A stretch of DNA of 64,000 bases. Origin: Bradyrhizobium cosmicum (GTDB lineage: Bacteria > Pseudomonadota > Alphaproteobacteria > Rhizobiales > Xanthobacteraceae). Each line of letters begins with the position of its first letter. Within the stretch, counting starts at the first letter, position 1. A program made the position numbers and the translations under genes. Below the pieces are notes generated by a model that searched no databases, was not told the origin of the DNA, and saw only the letters and a list, made by a program, of their open reading frames with translations. The stretch covers positions 868,001 through 932,000 of the forward strand of contig NZ_CP041656.2 of the NCBI RefSeq assembly GCF_007290395.2. The letters run 5' to 3'. Below are positions 27,931 through 37,310 of the stretch, piece by piece.

Positions 27931-28065
27931 GTCGTCCCCGCGAAGGCGGGGACCCATAACCCCAGGGAGCGGTTATAGCGCGAGCTGGCAACTCCGAATC
28001 TTCGCAAACCGCTCCCTGGGGTTATGGATCCCGGGTTCGCGACTACGTCGCGCTCCCGGGACGAC
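27931..28065. repeat. Long palindromic element, family E
   Basis: An outer repeat (GTCGTCCCCGCG at the left, CGGGACGAC at the right) encloses a perfect 19-base inner inverted repeat, ATAACCCCAGGGAGCGGTT at 27956-27974 and its complement at 28007-28025. It fills the gap between the convergent cyclase and binding-protein genes. Confidence 0.85.
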
Positions 28066-28094
28066 AGTGGTGCTTGACGCGGCAGCTCGTCCCC

Positions 28095-29690
28095 TCACTC
28101 CACCCCGATCGTCGTCAGGTCCTGGAACCAGTGCTGGGCCTGCACGAACTGCTTGATCTTCGGCGACAGCGCATGCGGGTTGGTGTCGTGCACGACCCAC
28201 ACCAGCGCGGCGTTGTCGACGATCAGCGCGTGCGCCTGGGCCAGCAATTCGTCCTGCTTGGTGGCATCGAAGGTCTGCTTGGCCTCGTCGATCAGCGCGT
28301 CGACCTTCGGGTTCTTGTAGCCGCCCCAGTTGACGCCGACCGGCGCGATCTGTCCGGAATGGAAGAAGCGAACGATGGCGTAGAGCGGGTCCGAGGTGAC
28401 GTAGGCGATGTTGTTGGCGGTGATGCCGGCGTTCATCTCGTCGGCCGCGCCCTTGCGCCAATGCGTATAGAGCGTCTCGAGCTCGACCACCTTGAAGTCG
28501 ATGTCGATGCCGATCTCCTTGAAGCTCTGCTGCAGGAATTCGTTCATCGGCAGCGACAGCATCTGGCCGGTGCCGCCCTGCGCGATGATGAAGGTGGTCT
28601 TCAGCGGCTTGGCCTTGGAGTAGCCGGCCTCTTCGACCAGCTTCTTGGCGGCGGCGAGATCATACTTGATGTCGAAGGTCGGCTTGCCGAACCACGGGCT
28701 CGACGGGTCGACCTGGCCCTTGGCGGGTTTTGCGAGGCCATTCATCAGCCCGACGACCTCATCGCGGTTGATTGCGAGGTTCAGCGCCTTGCGCAGCCGG
28801 ATATCGGTCCAGGGCGAACCGGGGAGCACGCTGAGATGATAATTCCAGACGTGCGGCGTGACGTTGTCGACCAGCTTCATGCCGGCGGCCTTGAGCTGCG
28901 GCACGGCGTCCGGCGCCGGCGTCTCGATCAGGTCCACCTGTCCGGCGAGCAGCGCGTTGGTGCGCGTCAGCGCTTCCGGCATCGGCACCAGCACGAGCTT
29001 GTCGACCTTGGGAATGCGCTTCTTGTTCCAGTAGTCCGGGTTCTTCGTCAGCTCGGCGAGCTCGCGCGGCACCAGCTTGGTCAGCTTGAACGGGCCGGTG
29101 CCGGAGGGCTGGCTGGCGAACTTGTCCCAGTCCTTGCCGAGCTTCTCGTATTGAGTCGGGCTCGACACCAGGAACCACAGCATCTGATAGGGAAAGAAGG
29201 AGTCGACCGTCTTGGTGGTGATCTCCACCGTGGAATCGTCGATCTTGGCGTAGCTCGCGACCGACGGAAGCCGCGTCTTCACCTGTGCGCTCTGCCGCTT
29301 GTCGAATTGCGGGGCCTTGTCGTTGAGCACCTTGTCCAGATTCCAGATCACCGCGTCGGCGTTGAAGTCGCTGCCGTCGTGAAACTTCACGCCCTGGCGC
29401 AACGTGAAGCGCCATTTGGTCTTGTCCTTGTCGTCCACCTTCCATTCGGTGGCGAGCCCAGGCACCAGCTTGCCCGGGCGGTCGGCGACGTCCATCTCCC
29501 ATGCCACCAGCGGATCGTAGATCGTGTAGGCCGTGAACTGATAGGCGCCGGCGCCGCGATCGGGCTGGCCGGTCGTCAGCGGAATGTCCGCCATCGAGAT
29601 GCCGTAGCGCACCACCGTTTCGGCGCGCGCCGAGATTGCGGAAACCGCCAGCGCAAGCACGGCGAGACAAGTCGATAGTCGGGTACGCAT
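28095..29690 (-). CDS. Peptide-type ABC binding protein (SBP_bac_5), divergent copy
   Basis: A 531-residue family 5 periplasmic binding protein with a signal peptide (residues 1-23, SARA then ET). Typical motifs are LVPGLATEWKVDD, GVKFHDGSDFNADAVIWNLDKV and RLRKALNLAINRDEVVG. Such proteins bind peptides, nickel, opines or other small amides for Dpp/Opp transporters. It has no transporter genes of its own and probably feeds the one encoded divergently, whose own binding protein is clearly paralogous. A sigma-54 promoter lies about 36 bases upstream of the ATG. The ATG at 29690 sits right after the promoter-proximal leader with GGAG 11 bases away. Confidence 0.9.
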   Translation of the reverse strand: MRTRLSTCLAVLALAVSAISARAETVVRYGISMADIPLTTGQPDRGAGAYQFTAYTIYDPLVAWEMDVADRPGKLVPGLATEWKVDDKDKTKWRFTLRQGVKFHDGSDFNADAVIWNLDKVLNDKAPQFDKRQSAQVKTRLPSVASYAKIDDSTVEITTKTVDSFFPYQMLWFLVSSPTQYEKLGKDWDKFASQPSGTGPFKLTKLVPRELAELTKNPDYWNKKRIPKVDKLVLVPMPEALTRTNALLAGQVDLIETPAPDAVPQLKAAGMKLVDNVTPHVWNYHLSVLPGSPWTDIRLRKALNLAINRDEVVGLMNGLAKPAKGQVDPSSPWFGKPTFDIKYDLAAAKKLVEEAGYSKAKPLKTTFIIAQGGTGQMLSLPMNEFLQQSFKEIGIDIDFKVVELETLYTHWRKGAADEMNAGITANNIAYVTSDPLYAIVRFFHSGQIAPVGVNWGGYKNPKVDALIDEAKQTFDATKQDELLAQAHALIVDNAALVWVVHDTNPHALSPKIKQFVQAQHWFQDLTTIGVE

Positions 29691-29736
29691 GGCCCAGGGC
29701 TCCAAGAGTGAATTGGGGAGAAGTCAGGGCCAAACC

Positions 29737-29753
29737 TGCAATCTTGATGCCAG
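29737..29753 (-). promoter_or_regulatory. Sigma-54 promoter for the divergent binding-protein gene
   Basis: On the minus strand the sequence reads CTGGCATCAAGATTGCA, matching YTGGCACGRNNNTTGCW at all but two fixed positions, with the required ten-base spacing between GG and GC. Transcription would start near 29726, about 36 bases before the ATG. Confidence 0.7.
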
Positions 29754-29771
29754 AATAGGCAGCGCCGCAGC

Positions 29772-29779
29772 TTTGCACC
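29772..29779. promoter_or_regulatory. NtrC-type half site between two sigma-54 promoters
   Basis: TTTGCACC matches one arm of the NtrC consensus (TGCACC-N5-GGTGCA). The second arm is poor, so this is only a candidate activator site. Its place between the two divergent promoters, about 85 bases from the plus-strand start point, is right for an enhancer-binding protein. Confidence 0.3.
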
Positions 29780-29834
29780 TCGGCAATCACAAAGACTTGT
29801 CGTCGCAGGGGGAATTTGCAGAAAAAGTTTCTCT

Positions 29835-29851
29835 TTGGCATAGCCATTGCA
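29835..29851 (+). promoter_or_regulatory. Sigma-54 promoter for the peptide/amide transport operon
   Basis: TTGGCATAGCCATTGCA matches the RpoN consensus YTGGCACGRNNNTTGCW at all but two fixed positions, with correct GG to GC spacing. Transcription would start near 29863, giving a leader of about 38 bases before the ATG at 29901. Confidence 0.75.
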
Positions 29852-29900
29852 TACGTTTGCATCAAAATTAATCATCGTAAGCCGGAAAAGGATTGAGGCG

Positions 29901-31559
29901 ATGCTTATCAAGACGACCACACGCGCGGCGCTGATTGCGGCGCTGGCTCTGACGACGGCGGCCGCATGGCCGCACGTGGCCAGTGCCGAGACCGTGCTGC
30001 GCATCGGCATGACCGCTGCCGATATTCCGCGCACGCTGGGCCAGCCTGATCAGGGGTTTGAAGGCAACCGCTTCACCGGCCTCACCATGTATGACGCGCT
30101 CACCGGCTGGGACCTCTCGTCCGCGGACAAGCCCAGCGTGGTCATTCCCGGCCTCGCCACCGAGTGGAAGGTCGACGATGCCGACAAGACCAAATGGATC
30201 TTCAAGCTGCGCCCCGGCGTCACCTTCCATGACGGCTCGCCGTTCAATGCCGACGCCGTGGTGTGGAACGTCGACAAGGTGCTGAAGCAGGACGCGCCGC
30301 AGTTCGACGCCAGCCAGGTCGGCGTCACTGCGTCGCGCATGCCGACGCTGGCCTCCGCCAAGAAGATCGACGACATGACGGTCGAACTCACCACCAAGGA
30401 GCCCGACAGCTTCCTGCCGATCAACCTCACCAATTTGTTCATGGCCAGCCCGGCGAAGTGGCAGCACTTCTATGAGAAGGCCGAGGGCGCCGACGCCAAG
30501 GCGAAGTCGCAGGCCGCCTGGACCGCGTTCGCCAAGGACGCCGCCGGCACCGGCCCGTGGAAGATGGCGAGCTTCACGCCGCGCGAACGGCTCGAGCTGG
30601 TCAAGAACGCGAGCTATTGGGACAAGGCGCGCGTGCCCAAGGTCGACAAGATGGTGCTGGTGCCAATGCCGGAAGCGAACGCCCGCACCGCGGCGCTGCT
30701 CTCCGGTCAGGTCGATTGGGTCGAGGCGCCGGCGCCCGACGCGCTGCCCGAGCTCAAGCAGCGCGGCTTCAAACTCTACGCCAACGAGCAACCGCACGTC
30801 TGGCCGTGGCAGTTTTCACGCGTCGAAGGCTCGCCCTGGAACGACATCCGCGTGCGCAAGGCCGCGAACCTCTGCGTCGATCGCGAAGGTCTGAGGGACG
30901 GCCTGCTCGCCGGCCTGATGGTGCCGGCGACCGGCACCTTCGAGCCCGGCCATCCCTGGCGCGGCAAGCCGACCTTCCAGATCAAGTATGACAAGGCGGC
31001 CGCCCAGAAGCTGATGCAGGAGGCCGGCTTCGGTCCGAACAAGAAGCTGACGGTGAAGGTGCAGACCTCCGCCTCCGGCTCGGGCCAGATGCAGCCGCTG
31101 CCGATGAACGAATATCTCCAGCAGGCACTCGCCGAGTGTTATTTCGACGTGAAGCTCGACGTCATCGAGTGGAACACGCTGTTCACCAACTGGCGCCGCG
31201 GCGCCAAGGACCCCAGCGCCAACGGCTCGAACGCGACCAACGTCACCTATGCGGCGATGGACCCGTTCTTCGCGCTGGTGCGCTTCCTGCAATCGAGCAT
31301 GGCGCCGCCGGTCTCGAACAATTGGGGCTTCATCAACGATCCCAAGTTCGACGAACTGGTGAAGAAGGCACGTCAGACCTTCGATCCCGCCGCACGTGAC
31401 GCCGCGCTGGCCGAGCTGCACGCGGCTTCCGTCGACGACGCCGCCTTCCTCTACGTCGCCCACGACGTCGGCCCCCGCGCCATGAGCCCGAAGGTGACGG
31501 GCGTCGTGCAGCCGAAGAGCTGGTTCATCGACTTCTCGCTGGTGTCGATCACGCCGTGA
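29901..31559 (+). CDS. Peptide-type ABC binding protein (SBP_bac_5), first gene of operon
   Basis: A 552-residue family 5 periplasmic binding protein with a signal peptide (residues 1-29, VASA then ET). It shares long stretches of motif order with the divergent copy (VIPGLATEWKVDDADKTKW, VTFHDGSPFNADAVVWNVDKVL, MVLVPMPEANAR, PLPMNEYLQQ), so the two are paralogs. The ATG follows AAAGGATTGAGGCG. It heads a run that includes two permeases, two ATPases, an AtzG-like protein and an amidase, and it is preceded by a sigma-54 promoter. The ligand is probably a peptide or amide; this is inferred from the operon. Confidence 0.9.
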   Translation: MLIKTTTRAALIAALALTTAAAWPHVASAETVLRIGMTAADIPRTLGQPDQGFEGNRFTGLTMYDALTGWDLSSADKPSVVIPGLATEWKVDDADKTKWIFKLRPGVTFHDGSPFNADAVVWNVDKVLKQDAPQFDASQVGVTASRMPTLASAKKIDDMTVELTTKEPDSFLPINLTNLFMASPAKWQHFYEKAEGADAKAKSQAAWTAFAKDAAGTGPWKMASFTPRERLELVKNASYWDKARVPKVDKMVLVPMPEANARTAALLSGQVDWVEAPAPDALPELKQRGFKLYANEQPHVWPWQFSRVEGSPWNDIRVRKAANLCVDREGLRDGLLAGLMVPATGTFEPGHPWRGKPTFQIKYDKAAAQKLMQEAGFGPNKKLTVKVQTSASGSGQMQPLPMNEYLQQALAECYFDVKLDVIEWNTLFTNWRRGAKDPSANGSNATNVTYAAMDPFFALVRFLQSSMAPPVSNNWGFINDPKFDELVKKARQTFDPAARDAALAELHAASVDDAAFLYVAHDVGPRAMSPKVTGVVQPKSWFIDFSLVSITP

Positions 31560-31578
31560 GGCGAGCACGCTGGTAGGG

Positions 31579-31680
31579 CTCCCCTCCCCCTTGCGGGGAG
31601 GGGTTGGGGAAGGGGGTTCACACGGGCGGTCCCTGTGTGGCTACCCCTCTCCCTAGCCCTCCCCCGCAAGGGGGGAGGGA
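31579..31680. repeat. Long palindromic element, family B copy 2
   Basis: Arms CTCCCCTCCCCCTTGCGGGG at the left and CCCCCGCAAGGGGGGAGGG at the right flank a centre with GGGTTGGGGAAGGGGG and its complement. It lies between the binding-protein stop and the first permease on the same strand, so it sits inside the putative operon, where it may stabilise the upstream message or limit read-through. Confidence 0.8.
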
Positions 31681-31749
31681 ACCCTCGCATCGCGTGTCCC
31701 TTACTGTAGCCCGCGCACGTCACCGTGCGACATCACGTTAGGTCAATCA

Positions 31750-32703
31750 GTGCTCGCCTATATCGCCAGACGCATCGTCTACGTCATCCCGATCGTCATC
31801 AGCGTGGCGCTGGTGTGCTTTCTGCTCGTGCACATCACGCCGGGCGATCCGCTCGTCGCGGTGCTCCCCGCGGATGCCTCGCAGGAGCTCGCGGCGCAGC
31901 TGCGCGCCGCCTATGGTTTCGACCGTCCGCTGCCGGTGCAGTTCGGGCTGTGGCTGCTCCGCGCGCTGCACGGCGATCTCGGCAATTCCATCGCCACCGG
32001 CCGTCCCGTGCTCGCCGAGGTCATGCGCGCGGTCGCCAACACCGTCACGCTGGCGATTGCGGCCGCCATCATCGGCTTTACCATGGGCATCCTGCTTGGC
32101 CTGATCGCCGGCTATTTCCGCGAGACCTGGGTCGACAAGGTCGCGACGTCCTTTGCCATCGCCGGCGTCTCCGTGCCGCATTACTGGCTCGGCATGGTGC
32201 TCGTCATCATCTTCTCGGTGCAGCTCAACTGGCTGCCCGCGGTCGGCGCCGGGCCGAACGGCTCCAACTCCTGGGCCTGGGACTGGGCGCATCTGAAATA
32301 TCTGGTGCTGCCGGCGATCACGACCTCGGTGATCCCGATGGGCATCGTCACCCGCACCGTGCGCGCGCTGACCGGTGATATCCTCTCGCAGGATTTCGTC
32401 GAGGCCTTGCGCGCAAAAGGCCTGCACGAGACCGGCGTGTTCCGCCACGTCATCAAGAACGCCGCGCCCACCGCGCTCGCAGTGATGGGGCTTCAGCTCG
32501 GCTACATGCTCGGCGGCTCGATCCTGATCGAGACCGTGTTCTCCTGGCCGGGCTCCGGCTTCCTGCTCAACTCGGCGATCTTCCAGCGCGACCTGCCGCT
32601 GCTGCAGGGCACGATCCTGATCCTGGCGCTGTTCTTCGTCTTCCTCAATCTGCTGGTCGACATCGCGCAAGCCGCGATCGATCCGCGCATCAAGCGGGGC
32701 TAG
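31750..32703 (+). CDS. Dpp/Opp-type ABC permease, DppB family
   Basis: A 317-residue inner-membrane permease with six membrane segments. It has the DppB-type N-terminus (LAYIARRIVYVIPIVISVAL), the early pattern TPGDPL, a conserved REALRAKG-like loop written EALRAKGLHETGVFRHV, and the C-terminal ETVFSWPGSGFLL. It pairs with the next gene to form the pore. The start codon is GTG. Only three bases separate it from the next gene. It is separated from its binding-protein gene by a palindromic element. Confidence 0.9.
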   Translation: MLAYIARRIVYVIPIVISVALVCFLLVHITPGDPLVAVLPADASQELAAQLRAAYGFDRPLPVQFGLWLLRALHGDLGNSIATGRPVLAEVMRAVANTVTLAIAAAIIGFTMGILLGLIAGYFRETWVDKVATSFAIAGVSVPHYWLGMVLVIIFSVQLNWLPAVGAGPNGSNSWAWDWAHLKYLVLPAITTSVIPMGIVTRTVRALTGDILSQDFVEALRAKGLHETGVFRHVIKNAAPTALAVMGLQLGYMLGGSILIETVFSWPGSGFLLNSAIFQRDLPLLQGTILILALFFVFLNLLVDIAQAAIDPRIKRG

Positions 32704-32706
32704 CCG

Positions 32707-33609
32707 ATGAGCGAGCTTCCGTTGTCAGCCACCGCCGACGCCGCGCTCCAGGCCGCGCCCGCGACCAAGGCGCGCGGCTATTGGGCGACCGTCGGCCGCC
32801 GCATCCGGCGTGACAAGGTCAGCATGGCCTGCGCGCTGGTGCTGCTGCTGATCTTCCTCTCCGCGATCCTTGCGCCGTGGCTCGGGCTCGAAGATCCCTA
32901 CAAGGGCTCGATGATCCGCCGCCTCCGCCACATCGGCACCGTGGGTTATCCGCTCGGCACCGACGAGCTCGGCCGCGACATGCTGGCGCGGCTGATCTAT
33001 GGCGGGCGGCTGTCGCTGGTCATCGGCATCCTGCCTGTCATCCTCGCCTTCTGCATCGGCACGTCGCTCGGCCTTGTCGCCGGTTATGTCGGCGGCAAGC
33101 TCAACACCGCGATCATGCGCACGATCGACGTGTTCTACGCCTTCCCGTCCGTGCTGCTGGCGATCGCGATCTCCGGAGCGCTGGGGGCCGGTATTCTCAA
33201 CTCGATCGTGTCGCTGACCGTCGTGTTCGTGCCGCAGATCACCCGCGTTGCCGAAAGCGTCACCACCGGCGTGCGCAACATGGACTTCGTCGAGGCCGCG
33301 CGCGCCTCCGGCGCGGGGCCCTTCACCATCATGCGCGTGCACATCCTCGGCAACGTGCTGGGCTCGATCTTCGTCTATGCCACCAGCCTGATCTCGGTCT
33401 CGATGATCCTGGCCGCCGGTCTTTCCTTCCTCGGTCTCGGCACCAAGCCGCCGGAACCGGAATGGGGACTGATGCTCAACACGTTGCGGACCGCGATCTA
33501 CGTCAATCCGTGGGTCGCCGCGCTTCCGGGCGCGATGATCTTCGCGGTCTCGATCTGCTTCAATTTGCTCTCGGACGGCCTGCGCAGCGCCATGGACATC
33601 AGGAACTAG
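32707..33609 (+). CDS. Dpp/Opp-type ABC permease, DppC family
   Basis: A 300-residue permease. It has the family N-terminal oligopeptide-transport segment, the motif PLGTDELGRDMLARLIYGGRLSL, the EAA loop FVEAARASGAGPFTIMRVHILGN and the late SFLGLGTKPPEPEWGLML. Six membrane segments are evident after a cytoplasmic lead of about 35 residues. It forms the membrane channel with the preceding permease. It follows that gene by three bases and precedes the ATPase gene by three, as expected for one transcript. Confidence 0.9.
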   Translation: MSELPLSATADAALQAAPATKARGYWATVGRRIRRDKVSMACALVLLLIFLSAILAPWLGLEDPYKGSMIRRLRHIGTVGYPLGTDELGRDMLARLIYGGRLSLVIGILPVILAFCIGTSLGLVAGYVGGKLNTAIMRTIDVFYAFPSVLLAIAISGALGAGILNSIVSLTVVFVPQITRVAESVTTGVRNMDFVEAARASGAGPFTIMRVHILGNVLGSIFVYATSLISVSMILAAGLSFLGLGTKPPEPEWGLMLNTLRTAIYVNPWVAALPGAMIFAVSICFNLLSDGLRSAMDIRN

Positions 33610-33612
33610 GCC

Positions 33613-34674
33613 ATGAGCGAAACCAACACTCCCGTCGCCATGCTGGAGCCGATCGAGGACCTTGGCGGCGCGGCGCAGCCGCTGCTTCAGGTCAACGGCC
33701 TGACCAAGCATTTCCCGGTTCGCGGCGGGCTGTTCGCCGCCAAGCGCACCGTGCGCGCCGTCGACAACGTCTCCTTCTCCGTCGCCAAGGGCGAGACGGT
33801 CGGCATCGTCGGCGAGTCCGGCTGCGGCAAGTCGACCACCGCACGTCTCCTGATGCATCTGATGCCGCGCGATACCGGCGACATCATCTATGACGGCATG
33901 ACCGTCGGGCAGTCGCTGAGCTTGCGTGAACTTCGCCGCGGCATGCAGATGGTGTTTCAGGACTCTTACGCCTCGCTCAATCCGCGCCTGACGATCGAGG
34001 AGTCCATCGCCTTCGGCCCGAAAGTGCACGGCATGGCGGACGGCACGGCCCGGGCACTGGCGCGCGAGCTGCTCGGCAAGGTCGGCCTGGTCCCTGCAAA
34101 CTTCGCCAACCGCTATCCGCACGAGATCTCCGGTGGCCAGCGCCAGCGCGTCAACATCGCGCGTGCGCTCGCGCTGTCGCCGAGGCTGGTGATCCTCGAT
34201 GAAGCCGTTTCCGCGCTCGACAAATCCGTCGAGGCGCAGGTGCTCAACCTGCTCGCCGATCTCAAGCGCGAATTCGGCCTGACCTATCTCTTCATCAGCC
34301 ACGACCTCAACGTCGTCCGCTACATCTCGGACCGCGTGCTGGTGATGTATCTCGGCGAGGTCGTCGAGCTCGGCCCGGTCGACCAAGTCTGGGACAGTCC
34401 CGCGCATCCCTACACGCGCGCGCTGCTCGCGGCGATGCCGTCCTCCGACCCGGATCGCCGCACCGAGAAGCCGCCGATATCGGGCGATCCGCCCAACCCG
34501 ATCGATCCGCCGCCGGGCTGCCGCTTCCACACCCGCTGCGCATTTGCGGAGCCGCTCTGCGCAAATGCCGCACCAAAGCTCACGGCCGTCGATACAATGG
34601 GCCACGAGGCGGCGTGCTACATGGCGATCCCGGGTTCAGGCCATAGCCGCGCGCCCGCAAAGGAAACCGCATGA
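33613..34674 (+). CDS. Dpp/Opp-type ABC ATPase, DppF family
   Basis: A 353-residue ATPase with Walker [11 protein letters not shown]-loop ISGGQRQRV and Walker [13 protein letters not shown]. The C-terminal oligopeptide/HPY domain has a cysteine pattern ([14 protein letters not shown]) of the kind linked to an iron-sulfur site in dipeptide importers. It works with the second ATPase encoded at the end of the operon. The stop overlaps the start of the AtzG-like gene in ATGA, so the accessory genes were inserted between the two ATPase genes while keeping tight coupling. Confidence 0.9.
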   Translation: MSETNTPVAMLEPIEDLGGAAQPLLQVNGLTKHFPVRGGLFAAKRTVRAVDNVSFSVAKGETVGIVGESGCGKSTTARLLMHLMPRDTGDIIYDGMTVGQSLSLRELRRGMQMVFQDSYASLNPRLTIEESIAFGPKVHGMADGTARALARELLGKVGLVPANFANRYPHEISGGQRQRVNIARALALSPRLVILDEAVSALDKSVEAQVLNLLADLKREFGLTYLFISHDLNVVRYISDRVLVMYLGEVVELGPVDQVWDSPAHPYTRALLAAMPSSDPDRRTEKPPISGDPPNPIDPPPGCRFHTRCAFAEPLCANAAPKLTAVDTMGHEAACYMAIPGSGHSRAPAKETA

Positions 34675-34868
34675 CGAGACCGACACCCAAAGAGATCAAG
34701 CCGATCGCGCAAGTCGCCGGCGTCCCCGTCGATGACGAGATCGCAACGCGTATCTCCAATTCGATCGGACCGGCCTTCGAGGGTTTTGAAGCCATCGCCG
34801 GCACGTTGCCGTTCGACCTCGAGCCCGCGCTCTATCCGATCGCGCAGACGCTGAAGGTGTCGAAATGA
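34671..34868 (+). CDS. AtzG-like small amidase subunit (DUF4089)
   Basis: A 65-residue helical protein with the DUF4089 pattern: an N-terminal VAGVPVDDEIATRI segment and a C-terminal LPFDLEPALYPIAQTLK. AtzG forms a GatC-like complex with the amidase AtzE in cyanuric acid breakdown, wrapping around it and supporting its stability. Here the gene overlaps both the upstream ATPase and the downstream amidase by four bases (ATGA each time), which fits a stoichiometric complex with that amidase. Confidence 0.8.
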   Translation: MTRPTPKEIKPIAQVAGVPVDDEIATRISNSIGPAFEGFEAIAGTLPFDLEPALYPIAQTLKVSK

Positions 34869-36280
34869 GCACTGAGCCTGCATTGATGACGCTCACCGAG
34901 GTCGCGCGTGCGATCGCGATGAAGCAGGTGTCCTCGCATGAGGCGACGCGCGCGCTGCTGCATCGCATCGCGCAGTGGCAGCCGCATCTCAACGCCTTCA
35001 TGTCGATCGAAGCGGAGGCTGCATTGAAGGCGGCCGAGGCCGCCGACGCCGAGCTCGCCAAGGGCAAGGTGCGCGGTCCGCTGCATGGCGTACCGCTGGC
35101 GCACAAGGACATGTATTACGATGCCGGCAAGGTCTCGACCTGCGGCTCGCTGATCCGCCGCGATTTCGTGCCGACCGTGACGTCGACCGCCCTGCAGCGG
35201 CTGAAGGACGCTGGCCAGGTTCGCCTCGGTACGCTGCACCTGGCCGAATTCGCCTACGGCCCGACCGGGCACAACGCCCATTACGGTCCGGTGCGCAATC
35301 CCTGGAATGTCGCGCACATCACCGGCGGCTCGTCGTCCGGTTCCGGCTCGTCGGTCGCCGCGCGCCTGACGTTTGCCGCGCTTGGCTCGGACACTGGCGG
35401 CTCGATCCGCATGCCCGCGCATTTCTGCGGCGTCACGGGCCTGAAGACCACCGTCGGCCGCGTCAGCCGCGCCGGCGCGATGCCGCTGTCGCAATCGCTC
35501 GACACCGTCGGCCCGCTCGCGCGAACCGCGGAGGATTGCGCGTTGCTGCTGGCCTTGATGGCGGGTCTCGATCCCGCAGATTCGACCACCAGCCACGAGC
35601 CGCTGTCGGACTATGTCGCGGCGACCAAGGGCTCGCTGAAGGGTCTCAAGATCGGCGTGCCCACGTCGTTCTATGTCGACGATCTCGACAGCGAGGTCGC
35701 GCGCGTGCTCGACGAGACCATCGCGGTGCTCAAGCGCGAAGGCGCCGACATCGTCAAGGTCGAGCTGCCGGACCAGCGGCAATTGTCGTCGGCAAGCCAG
35801 CTCGTGCTCGCGGCGGAAGCTGCCGCCTTCCACAAGCGCTGGATGATCGAGCGTCCGCAGGATTACGGCCCGCAGGTCTTGATGCGGCTTCAGAACGGTC
35901 TCGCCGTTCCCGCCATCACCTATCTCGAAGCGATGCGCTGGCGCGGTCCGGCCCTCGCGGCTCACAATGCAGCCACAGCCGGCGTCGACGCGATCATCGC
36001 GCCGGCCTCGCCGGTACCGGCACCGACCATCGAGGAGAGCGACGTCGGCGGCGGACCGAGCGCGCCGGCCATGGTGCAGCGCCTGACGCTGTTCACCCGT
36101 CCGGTGAACTATCTCGGCCTGCCGTCGCTCACTGTTCCCTCCGGCTTCACCAAGAGCGGCCTGCCGGTCGGCATGCAGCTGATCGGCCGCTCCTTCGACG
36201 AGGCGACCCTGCTCACCATCGGCGCGGCGTTCCAGCGCGTCACCGACTATCACGACCGGATACCCAAGCTGCCGTCATGA
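34865..36280 (+). CDS. Amidase signature enzyme, AtzE/GatA-like
   Basis: A 471-residue amidase with the Ser-cisSer-Lys centre visible: Lys81 in LAHKDMYYD, the serine cluster 156-158 in ITGGSSSGSGSS, and Ser180 in GSDTGGSIRMPA. No signal peptide is seen, so it should act in the cytoplasm on an imported amide, releasing ammonia or an amine. The gene overlaps its AtzG-like partner upstream and the second ATPase downstream, each by ATGA. AtzE-type function on 1-carboxybiuret is one possibility; the exact substrate is not readable. Confidence 0.85.
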   Translation: MSTEPALMTLTEVARAIAMKQVSSHEATRALLHRIAQWQPHLNAFMSIEAEAALKAAEAADAELAKGKVRGPLHGVPLAHKDMYYDAGKVSTCGSLIRRDFVPTVTSTALQRLKDAGQVRLGTLHLAEFAYGPTGHNAHYGPVRNPWNVAHITGGSSSGSGSSVAARLTFAALGSDTGGSIRMPAHFCGVTGLKTTVGRVSRAGAMPLSQSLDTVGPLARTAEDCALLLALMAGLDPADSTTSHEPLSDYVAATKGSLKGLKIGVPTSFYVDDLDSEVARVLDETIAVLKREGADIVKVELPDQRQLSSASQLVLAAEAAAFHKRWMIERPQDYGPQVLMRLQNGLAVPAITYLEAMRWRGPALAAHNAATAGVDAIIAPASPVPAPTIEESDVGGGPSAPAMVQRLTLFTRPVNYLGLPSLTVPSGFTKSGLPVGMQLIGRSFDEATLLTIGAAFQRVTDYHDRIPKLPS

Positions 36281-37260
36281 CAAAGCTCGTCGACATCTCG
36301 GGTCTCAACATCCGCTTCACCGGCGAGCGCACGGTCTATGCCGTGAACGATCTCAGTCTCTCGCTAGGTGACGGAGAGGTGCTGGGCCTGCTCGGTGAGT
36401 CCGGTTCGGGCAAGAGCGTGACATTGCGTGCGCTGATGCGGCTATTGCCGAAGAAGCGCACGCAGATCACGGGCAAGGTCAACGTCATGGGCCGCGACGT
36501 GCTGGCCATGAATGACGAGGAACTCTCGTCGTTCCGCGGCCAGACCGTGTCGATGATCTTTCAGGAGCCCGCGCTCGCGCTCGATCCGGTCTACACCATC
36601 GGCGCGCAGATCGCCGAGAGCGTCGTGCGCCACGAAGGCAAGTCGCAAGCCGAGGGCAGGGCGCGTGCGCTCGAAATGCTCGAGGTCGTGCGCATCCCCT
36701 CGGCCAAGCGGCGTCTCGACGCCTACCCGCACGAAATGTCCGGCGGCATGCGCCAGCGTGCGATGATCGCGCTGGCGCTGGCCTGCCGGCCCAAGATCCT
36801 GCTCGCGGACGAGCCGACCACGGCGCTCGATGCCACCGTGCAGATCCAGATATTGCTGCTCTTGCGCGAACTTCAGCGCGAGTTCGGCATGTCCGTCATC
36901 TTCGTCACCCACGACATCGGCGTTGCCATCGAGATCTGCGACCGCGTCGCGGTGATGTATGCCGGCCAGATCGTGGAGCAGGGCACGCTGCGCGACATCG
37001 TCCGCAGCCCGGTGCATCCCTACGCCAGGGGCCTGCTCGCCTCGACCATCCACGGCGCCAAGCGGGGGCAGCGCCTCGAAACCATCCCCGGCACCCCGCC
37101 CTCGCTGGCGGAGAAGCCGAACAGCTGCTCCTTCGCGCCCCGCTGCAAGCTTGCCGAGCCGCGCTGCCTGGAGCAGCTGCCTCCCAATGTGGAGGTCGGA
37201 CCGGGCCGGGCGGCAAGGTGTGTGCTGGCGGAGCCGGTGGCGGCGCTGTCGGGCACGTAA
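36277..37260 (+). CDS. Dpp/Opp-type ABC ATPase, DppD family
   Basis: A 327-residue ATPase with Walker [11 protein letters not shown]-loop MSGGMRQRA, Walker [13 protein letters not shown] and the C-terminal oligopeptide/HPY domain with cysteines in [15 protein letters not shown]. The ATG overlaps the amidase stop. The frame stays open far upstream through the amidase gene, but that part is out-of-frame translation of the amidase and not an N-terminal extension. With the DppF-like ATPase it powers the transporter. It is the last gene of the operon. Confidence 0.9.
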   Translation: MTKLVDISGLNIRFTGERTVYAVNDLSLSLGDGEVLGLLGESGSGKSVTLRALMRLLPKKRTQITGKVNVMGRDVLAMNDEELSSFRGQTVSMIFQEPALALDPVYTIGAQIAESVVRHEGKSQAEGRARALEMLEVVRIPSAKRRLDAYPHEMSGGMRQRAMIALALACRPKILLADEPTTALDATVQIQILLLLRELQREFGMSVIFVTHDIGVAIEICDRVAVMYAGQIVEQGTLRDIVRSPVHPYARGLLASTIHGAKRGQRLETIPGTPPSLAEKPNSCSFAPRCKLAEPRCLEQLPPNVEVGPGRAARCVLAEPVAALSGT

Positions 37261-37310
37261 GGGATCTGGCGTCACAGATCTGGCGTCGCCATAGCCTTGT
37301 GCACACTGCG

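Noticed and set aside
34975..36276. Open frame continuous with the DppD-type ATPase and reaching far upstream
   Set aside because: It is out-of-frame reading of the amidase gene; the ATPase family start matches the ATG at 36277.
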